In this document: piece after piece, positions 1 to 3,965 of the stretch | How the letters are laid out: each line of letters opens with the position of its first letter | How positions within the stretch are numbered: the first letter of the stretch is position 1 | Source of the DNA: Chloroflexota bacterium | Lineage (GTDB): Bacteria > Chloroflexota > Anaerolineae > J036 > Brachytrichaceae | DNA length: 6,419 nt | Direction of reading: 5' to 3' | Assembly: GCA_021813225.1 (NCBI GenBank) | Contig: JAKALH010000173.1 | Coordinates: 1-6,419, forward strand | The notes under the pieces: generated by a model | What the model saw: the letters and a program-made list of their open reading frames with translations, nothing else | Database searches by the model: none | Told to the model about the DNA's origin: nothing | Translations under genes and position numbers: made by a program

Positions 1-2
1 CA

Positions 3-350
3 GCATGGTATTCAACTCCACAGGCGGTAAGTTTTCCTGGTGGTGAAACTCTCGCGCGAGTTCGGACACGCACCATGTCTGGTCTGTATGAATTGATAGA
101 ACGTCATGACGGACGAAATATCATCTTGGTGTCTCATACTGACGTCATTCGTGTCATCCTGCTCAGTGTGCTGGGATTGGGAAATGAGCGATTGTGGTCA
201 ATCCGTCAGGATAACTGCGCCATCAATGTCATCGAGTGGGAGGAGAGTTCAGCAGAAGCGGCGGTTGTGACGATGAACGACACAGCGCATCTACGCGAAT
301 GGGCTGGACTCATGTCACTCGTGGATGTGGCGCAATGCGATCGGGAATAG
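3..350 (+). CDS. Histidine phosphatase family protein (phosphoglycerate mutase-like), C-terminal part
   Basis: The frame is open from the left edge of the window (first full codon at 3) to a TAG at 348-350, so 115 residues are visible and the true start lies outside. The ATG at 75 is internal: the codons before it read FPGGETLARVRTRTM, matching the family's PGGE(S/T) segment followed by a conserved Arg-containing helix. LVSHTDVIRVIL carries the second catalytic His of the histidine phosphatase superfamily, and the later DNCAINVIEW and NDTAHL segments fit its C-terminus. The N-terminal RHG motif with the phosphorylated His is not in the window. Members remove or transfer phosphate on small molecules in the cytoplasm (cofactor-dependent mutases, PhoE- or CobC-type phosphatases, others). 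The exact substrate cannot be told from this part. The enolase gene follows on the same strand after 77 bp. GC content seems lower than in the genes at the right end of the window. Confidence 0.85.
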   Translation, partial: AWYSTPQAVSFPGGETLARVRTRTMSGLYELIERHDGRNIILVSHTDVIRVILLSVLGLGNERLWSIRQDNCAINVIEWEESSAEAAVVTMNDTAHLREWAGLMSLVDVAQCDRE

Positions 351-415
351 GTGCCGCGATACAGGGCTGAATGTCGACGCTCGCAACGACGACTCAGGGC
401 GTAAATCTTTGCTAC

Positions 416-420
416 AGAGG
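416..420 (+). promoter_or_regulatory. Shine-Dalgarno site deciding the enolase start
   Basis: AGAGG lies 7 nt before the ATG at 428. This supports 428 over the upstream in-frame ATG at 371, which would add 19 residues that do not resemble an enolase N-terminus. Translation from 428 gives MSTSINLVRSHEILDSRGNP, a normal enolase beginning. Confidence 0.6.
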
Positions 421-427
421 TCATGCT

Positions 428-1333
428 ATGTCGACAAGTATCAATCTAGTACGGTCGCATGAGATATTGGACTCGCGCGGCAACCCCACCGTTGAAGTCG
501 AAATTCGCCTGCAATCAGGTGCGCGAGGCCGCGCCGCCGTGCCATCCGGAGCGTCCACCGGCGTACACGAGGCGCTGGAGATGCGCGACGGCGACAGGAA
601 ACGTTTCGGCGGTAAGGGCGTGCTGAACGCCGTTGCGTACGTCAACCGCGAAATCGCTGACGCGCTGACTGGCATGGACGCGCAGGATCAGGCTGGCATT
701 GATAAGGCCATGATCGACCTGGACGGCACTCCAAACAAGAGCAGGCTGGGCGCTAACGCCATCCTGGGCGTCAGCCTGGCCGTGGCGCGCGCAGCGGCGA
801 ACGCGCTGGATGTGCCCCTGTACCGCTATCTGGGCGGCGTGCCGGCCAACCTGTTGCCGGTGCCGATGTTCAACATCCTCAACGGCGGTGTACATGCCAA
901 CTGGCAGGGTACCGATTTGCAGGAATTCATGATTGCGCCAGTCGGAGCACCGAGTTTCCACGAAGCGCTGAGCTGGGGAAGCGAGGTGTACCAGGCGTTG
1001 AAGGGCGTCCTGAAGGACAAAGGTTATGCCATCGGTGTGGGCGACGAAGGGGGCTTTGCACCGGCTTTGAAGGCCAATGCCGACGCGGTCGAACTCGTAC
1101 TACAAGCAATCACTAAAGCAGGTTACAAACCGGGCGATGAGATCGCCTTGGCGCTGGATCCCGCGTCCAGCGGCTTGTATGAGGACGGTTTATATAACCT
1201 GCGCACTGGTCACCTGAAAACTGGTGCACCATGCCGCGGCGAGCGTGTGGAGAAGTATAACCAGTTGATGCGCATTGAAAATGATCTCGGCAGCACAGCG
1301 CAGTACGCGGGACGCGGGGCATTTGTCAGGTGA
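428..1333 (+). CDS. eno: Enolase with a large in-frame internal deletion, probably inactive (likely pseudogene)
   Basis: Enolase converts 2-phosphoglycerate to phosphoenolpyruvate in glycolysis. The 301-residue product begins with the typical EILDSRGNPTVEVE and PSGASTG loop, followed by SRLGANAILGVSLAVARAAA. It keeps H156 and E166 (GGVHANWQGTDLQEF), E207 in GDEGGFAP (general acid/base Glu) and D244 in LALDPASS (first Mg ligand). After YEDGLYNLR (to residue 259) the sequence jumps straight to TGHLKTGAP and on to the family's C-terminal KYNQLMRIENDLG and YAGRGAF. The family is normally about 415-435 residues long, so roughly 125 are missing. These include the second and third Mg ligands (Glu in SIEDGL, Asp in LVGDD), the catalytic Lys and the SHRSGE loop. 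The join lies near 1199-1213 and keeps the frame. Without these residues catalysis is not expected. The frame shows no other damage, so the loss may be recent, or an assembly error. The gene converges on the ATPase gene with only 4 bp between the stops. Confidence 0.9.
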   Translation: MSTSINLVRSHEILDSRGNPTVEVEIRLQSGARGRAAVPSGASTGVHEALEMRDGDRKRFGGKGVLNAVAYVNREIADALTGMDAQDQAGIDKAMIDLDGTPNKSRLGANAILGVSLAVARAAANALDVPLYRYLGGVPANLLPVPMFNILNGGVHANWQGTDLQEFMIAPVGAPSFHEALSWGSEVYQALKGVLKDKGYAIGVGDEGGFAPALKANADAVELVLQAITKAGYKPGDEIALALDPASSGLYEDGLYNLRTGHLKTGAPCRGERVEKYNQLMRIENDLGSTAQYAGRGAFVR

Positions 1334-1337
1334 CCGA

Positions 1338-2387
1338 TCACACCTCGCTTAACCAGCTGGCTGCACGGTCGGCGTCAGATTGCTCAATGCGAGATGCCTT
1401 GCGCCCGACGGCGTTCACCGCTGCAAAGTGCACCAGCCCGATCAAGTGACGCACGCGGCCTTTGCTGTCTTCTACAATCTGCTCACGAGCGTCGTTTGTC
1501 ATCAGCTCAGGCGACATACGCCGCGCGATCATACTGTCCAGGGCAGCTCGCCCAGCCATATCGGGCATACTCATATTGGTATACAGTGGGATCTCGGACA
1601 GTCTATATGATCCGGCGTAGATATCGCCCATCATGCGCATCCTCGCGGAATACCACAATCCGCTGGGCACAGTATAAATGGTAGAGACTCGAATATCTGC
1701 CAGTACCGCCGAATGATCGAAAAAGATACGGACGGCATCGGCGAAGGCCACTTTATCAGTATCGTCGAAGACTAACAGTAGCGGTTTTATGGGAGTCGCC
1801 AGCTTATCAATCAGTGCGTTAGTAATTGATAGCAGATCTGAAAGACGGTCATTGACTTCCCTGGTGGTCGCATGCGTTGCTGGCCCTTTCCGGTAGAAAG
1901 CATTAAACTCGACGGTATAGCTGTGATCCCTCTCTGTGGAATCAGATTGTTGCAGCAAGTTGATGCGCCTCTCAAAGATGCTGCCCATCATGTACTGACT
2001 GATCTCCTGCAGCAATCGCGGTGGCGCGCCGGCTCTGTCTATATGCGTTAACGCTACTGCTGCCATCACTATCAGGTCCTCGCTGTGCAATGCGAGTGGC
2101 GGCAGGATATGCTCCATGCGCACGATCACAACACGGAACTGCTTGCCTGCCTCACGGATCAGTTTGTTCAATTCGGTTGATTTGCCGCTGCCTGTGTTCC
2201 CTGTCAACAGTATTCGAACTGGCCTTCGGCTTTGGCTACTGTCATGCAGCAATGCCTTCATTTCACGCCAGGGCGAGTTAGCGCGCTCGACGTAGAAGGA
2301 ATCAATTTCGCAATCCAGAAGTGGTTGAACGGGGTCAAAGACTGCTGCAATTTCATCCAGTGTGTATGCTGGTGTGTATTTAGACAT
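1338..2387 (-). CDS. P-loop ATPase of unknown role (AAA/ORC-like)
   Basis: The product has 349 residues when started at the ATG at 2387 (MSKYTPAYTLDEI). A TTG at 2399 is in frame but falls within the T-rich tract of a terminator-like hairpin, so ATG is preferred; no clear Shine-Dalgarno site is visible. Walker A is GNTGSGKST (residues 63-71), continuing into ELNKLI, as in ATPases with a GSGKSTEL signature. Walker B is LLLVFDD (203-209), followed by TDK. Near the C-terminus GRVRHLIGL resembles a sensor-2-type helix of AAA+/ORC-like ATPases. No membrane segment, nuclease or other effector domain is seen, so the protein is probably cytoplasmic and may act with partners encoded elsewhere. It is the only minus-strand gene in the window and has no co-directional neighbour. 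Base composition appears lower in GC than the reductase and transglycosylase genes, which could indicate acquisition. Its substrate and pathway are not recognisable. The ATPase assignment is firm; anything beyond it is open. Confidence 0.8.
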   Translation of the reverse strand: MSKYTPAYTLDEIAAVFDPVQPLLDCEIDSFYVERANSPWREMKALLHDSSQSRRPVRILLTGNTGSGKSTELNKLIREAGKQFRVVIVRMEHILPPLALHSEDLIVMAAVALTHIDRAGAPPRLLQEISQYMMGSIFERRINLLQQSDSTERDHSYTVEFNAFYRKGPATHATTREVNDRLSDLLSITNALIDKLATPIKPLLLVFDDTDKVAFADAVRIFFDHSAVLADIRVSTIYTVPSGLWYSARMRMMGDIYAGSYRLSEIPLYTNMSMPDMAGRAALDSMIARRMSPELMTNDAREQIVEDSKGRVRHLIGLVHFAAVNAVGRKASRIEQSDADRAASWLSEV

Positions 2388-2397
2388 GGTCGGTGCC

Positions 2398-2440
2398 AAA
2401 ATAAAAAGCCTCTATCCACAATACTTTATGGATAGAGGCT
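2398..2440 (-). terminator. Intrinsic terminator-like hairpin just upstream of the ATPase start
   Basis: AGCCTCTATCCA (2407-2418) and TGGATAGAGGCT (2429-2440) form a perfect 12-bp stem with a 10-nt loop. Read on the minus strand, the stem is followed at once by TTTTTATTTT, the form of a rho-independent terminator. There is no T-tract on the plus-strand side. It ends only about 10 nt before the ATPase ATG, in the gene's 5' leader rather than behind any visible minus-strand gene. It could be an attenuator for the ATPase gene, or the leftover terminator of a lost upstream gene. Confidence 0.8.
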
Positions 2441-2469
2441 ATCAGCCGTTATTCGCGGCGGTTGATTCA

Positions 2470-2491
2470 ACGAGCGAGCCTCATCGCTCGT
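2470..2491 (-). other. Hairpin in the ATPase leader, candidate anti-terminator element
   Basis: ACGAGCGA (2470-2477) and TCGCTCGT (2484-2491) form an 8-bp perfect stem with a 6-nt loop. On the minus strand the loop reads TGAGGC. With the next base, GAGGCT is complementary to AGCCTC, the start of the first arm of the terminator-like hairpin downstream. A six-codon frame, ATG to TGA (2484 down to 2467, MRLAR), also sits here, without a visible ribosome binding site. The pairing is visible in the sequence; its regulatory role is inferred. Confidence 0.4.
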
Positions 2492-2505
2492 GTCGATTGG
2501 TACGA

Positions 2506-2511
2506 ATTATA
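2506..2511 (-). promoter_or_regulatory. Putative -10 box for the ATPase gene
   Basis: TATAAT on the minus strand is a perfect consensus -10 hexamer. It lies about 120 nt before the ATPase ATG, so a transcript from it would carry both leader hairpins. No convincing -35 hexamer is found 16-18 bp upstream, which keeps the call tentative. Confidence 0.35.
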
Positions 2512-2801
2512 GCTGGACGAAAATGGTTGCCCGCTCTCCGGTAGTGCCTAAAGCAAGTAGACACGAAGGCAATCAGCAGCGGGTGATATGAGGGGTAGCG
2601 CCGCTTGTGATGCTGCCGCCGGTTCCAGCAGCCCGCGAACAGGATGAACACTCGGCGAAGCGCCTCGATGACACTTGCGCTCAAGCCGGCCGGTTATATG
2701 ATGTTGAACCAGTGGAGCACAACATGCAAGCTTAGGTTAGCTGCCAGAAATTCCTGGCGCCCTATGCTGCGGTTGAAACCGCGCGCAACGAGCGCTGCTC
2801 C
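2512..2801. other. Intergenic stretch without a recognised gene
   Basis: No reading frame here resembles a known protein and no tRNA-like sequence was seen. Short open frames exist on both strands (for example 2644-2868 plus). A minus-strand frame is open from 2909 to 2481 apart from a single stop at 2694-2696. Their products have no motifs or family resemblance and no ribosome binding sites were noted. It could be decayed DNA or untranslated leader. Confidence 0.5.
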
Positions 2802-2819
2802 AGCCCCCTTCAGGGGGCT
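2802..2819. repeat. GC-rich palindrome (hairpin 1 of cluster)
   Basis: AGCCCCC and GGGGGCT form a perfect 7-bp stem around a TTCA tetraloop. The sequence TTGACA (2819-2824) starts at its last base, but no -10 box stands at the proper distance, so this is not called a promoter. A terminator is also unlikely because only two T residues follow. It is the first of several palindromes packed between 2802 and 2880. Confidence 0.65.
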
Positions 2820-2830
2820 TGACATCGGTT

Positions 2831-2880
2831 GCCCGCGACTTGGAGTCGCCGGGCGGGTGTGTCGATAACTTGCGGCGACT
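2831..2880. repeat. Palindromic element with two alternative hairpins (hairpins 2 and 3)
   Basis: GCCC plus GCGACT (2831-2840) pairs with AGTCGC plus GGGC (2844-2854) with one bulged C at 2850 and a 3-nt loop. The same AGTCGCC (2844-2850) can instead pair with GGCGACT at 2874-2880, giving a mutually exclusive longer-loop hairpin. Together with the palindrome just upstream, this looks like a dispersed intergenic repeat of the REP or MITE kind, or a structured 5' leader ahead of the reductase gene 17 bp downstream. Only the base pairing is seen directly. Confidence 0.5.
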
Positions 2881-2884
2881 GACT

Positions 2885-2890
2885 TAGAAT
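2885..2890 (+). promoter_or_regulatory. Possible -10 box for a leaderless reductase transcript
   Basis: TAGAAT (TAnnnT type) ends 6 nt before the ATG at 2897, the spacing expected if transcription begins at or near the start codon. This would explain the missing Shine-Dalgarno site. No good -35 was found. An alternative is TTGGAG (2840-2845), 18 bp, GATAAC (2864-2869). Confidence 0.25.
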
Positions 2891-2896
2891 AAGCCG

Positions 2897-3856
2897 ATGC
2901 GAACCACACAGATACCTGGAACCGAACTCAAGCCATCCGCCATCTGCCTGGGCACCGGCGGGATGGGCAGCAGCATCGAGCGTGACAGCGCGTTCGCCAT
3001 GCTCGATGCGTTTCTGGCGCAGGGCGGAAACTTTCTGGACACCGCCAAGGTATACGCAGACTGGCTGCCCATCGAGCGCTCCAGCAGCGAGAAGACCATC
3101 GGGCGCTGGATGAAGGCGCGCCGGAACCGCTCGCATGTCATCGTGGGCACGAAAGGCGCGCATCCCGACCTGGCGACGATGCATATCCCGCGCCTGTCTC
3201 CGCAGGAAATCGCCGCCGACGTGGCAGCCAGCCTGGAGCATCTGCAGACTGACTACATCGACCTGTACTGGCTGCATCGCGACGATCCCGCCCGCCCGGT
3301 CGGCGAGATTATCGAGGCGCTGAACGCGCATACTCAGGCGGGCAGGCTGCGCTATATCGGCTGCTCCAACTGGCGCGTGGAGCGCATCCGCGCTGCGCAG
3401 GAATATGCGGCAGTGCACCGCCTGCAGGGCTTCTGCGGCGACCAGATGCTGTGGAGTCTGGCGGTTGTGAATCCTGGCGGGCTGGCCGATAAGACGCTGG
3501 TGGCAATGGATGCCGGCCTGCACGCTTACCACCAGGCCAGCGGCATGGCGGCGATCCCATACTCGTCCCAGGCCAATGGACTGTTCAACAAAATGGCGGC
3601 GGGAAAGCTGGCGGAGATGCCCCCGCAATACCGCCTCGCAGAAAATGAAAAGCGCATGGCGCGCATCCGTCGGCTGGCGGCGGACAGCGGGCTGACGGTG
3701 ACACAGGTCAGCCTGGGCTATCTGATGGCGCAACCTTTTACAACGATCCCGATTGTGGGTTGCCGCAACATGGAGCAACTGACTGACAGCTTGAGCGCCG
3801 GCGAAGTTGCGCTGACGCCGGAGCAGGTGCGCTTCCTGGAAACCGGCCTCGACTGA
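2897..3856 (+). CDS. Aldo/keto reductase
   Basis: This complete 319-residue protein has the usual aldo/keto reductase length. Such enzymes are soluble (beta/alpha)8 barrels that reduce carbonyls or oxidise alcohols with NAD(P)H. The catalytic tetrad is intact: D48 and Y53 in NFLDTAKVY, K86 in VGTKGA and H127 in YWLHRDDP. GCSNW (155-159) is the conserved barrel strand and the C-terminal IPIVGCRNMEQL (284 onward) matches the cofactor-binding segment. The N-terminal GTELKPSAICLGTGGMG is the typical first strand. The natural substrate cannot be told from sequence. The ATG at 2897 gives the expected N-terminus, but there is no clear Shine-Dalgarno sequence; TAGAAT stands 6 nt upstream, compatible with a leaderless mRNA. 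The gene is preceded by the palindrome cluster and followed after 109 bp by the lipoprotein gene on the same strand. GC is high, like that of the downstream gene. A long open frame on the opposite strand (2810-3778) is a shadow of this gene. Confidence 0.95.
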   Translation: MRTTQIPGTELKPSAICLGTGGMGSSIERDSAFAMLDAFLAQGGNFLDTAKVYADWLPIERSSSEKTIGRWMKARRNRSHVIVGTKGAHPDLATMHIPRLSPQEIAADVAASLEHLQTDYIDLYWLHRDDPARPVGEIIEALNAHTQAGRLRYIGCSNWRVERIRAAQEYAAVHRLQGFCGDQMLWSLAVVNPGGLADKTLVAMDAGLHAYHQASGMAAIPYSSQANGLFNKMAAGKLAEMPPQYRLAENEKRMARIRRLAADSGLTVTQVSLGYLMAQPFTTIPIVGCRNMEQLTDSLSAGEVALTPEQVRFLETGLD

Positions 3857-3926
3857 CTTGCGCGCAGACCTGCCGTATGGCGGTTTGCCGTGGCTGACGA
3901 TTACCTGACATACTCATAACGATGTG

Positions 3927-3956
3927 TTGTGCCGGCAACCGGGCACATGATAGACT
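3927..3956 (+). promoter_or_regulatory. Possible promoter of the lipoprotein transglycosylase gene
   Basis: TTGTGC (3927-3932), an 18-bp spacer and TAGACT (3951-3956), preceded by TGA as in an extended -10, lie just before the ATG at 3966. Transcription would begin within a few bases of the start codon. An inverted repeat, TGTGCC (3928-3933) with GGCACA (3942-3947), overlaps the -35 and spacer and could be an operator. The hexamers match the consensus only in part. Confidence 0.3.
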
Positions 3957-3965
3957 GGCACTGTC

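Noticed and set aside
371..427. Earlier in-frame ATG for the enolase
   Set aside because: It would add 19 residues not found in enolases, while the ATG at 428 has AGAGG 7 nt upstream and gives a normal N-terminus.
2388..2399. TTG start for the ATPase
   Set aside because: It falls within the T-rich tract of the terminator-like hairpin, and the ATG four codons later is the better start.
2819..2824. Perfect TTGACA considered as a -35 box for the reductase gene
   Set aside because: The sequence 16-18 bp downstream has no -10-like hexamer and the element overlaps a palindrome arm.
2481..2909. Minus-strand frame open on both sides of a single stop (2694-2696), considered as a decayed gene
   Set aside because: The translation shows no motif or family resemblance, and a long open frame in GC-rich DNA is not evidence alone.
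2810..3778. A 322-codon open frame on the minus strand
   Set aside because: It lies opposite the clearly homologous aldo/keto reductase, has low-complexity His/Arg/Gln-rich composition and no recognisable motif; it is a product of high GC.
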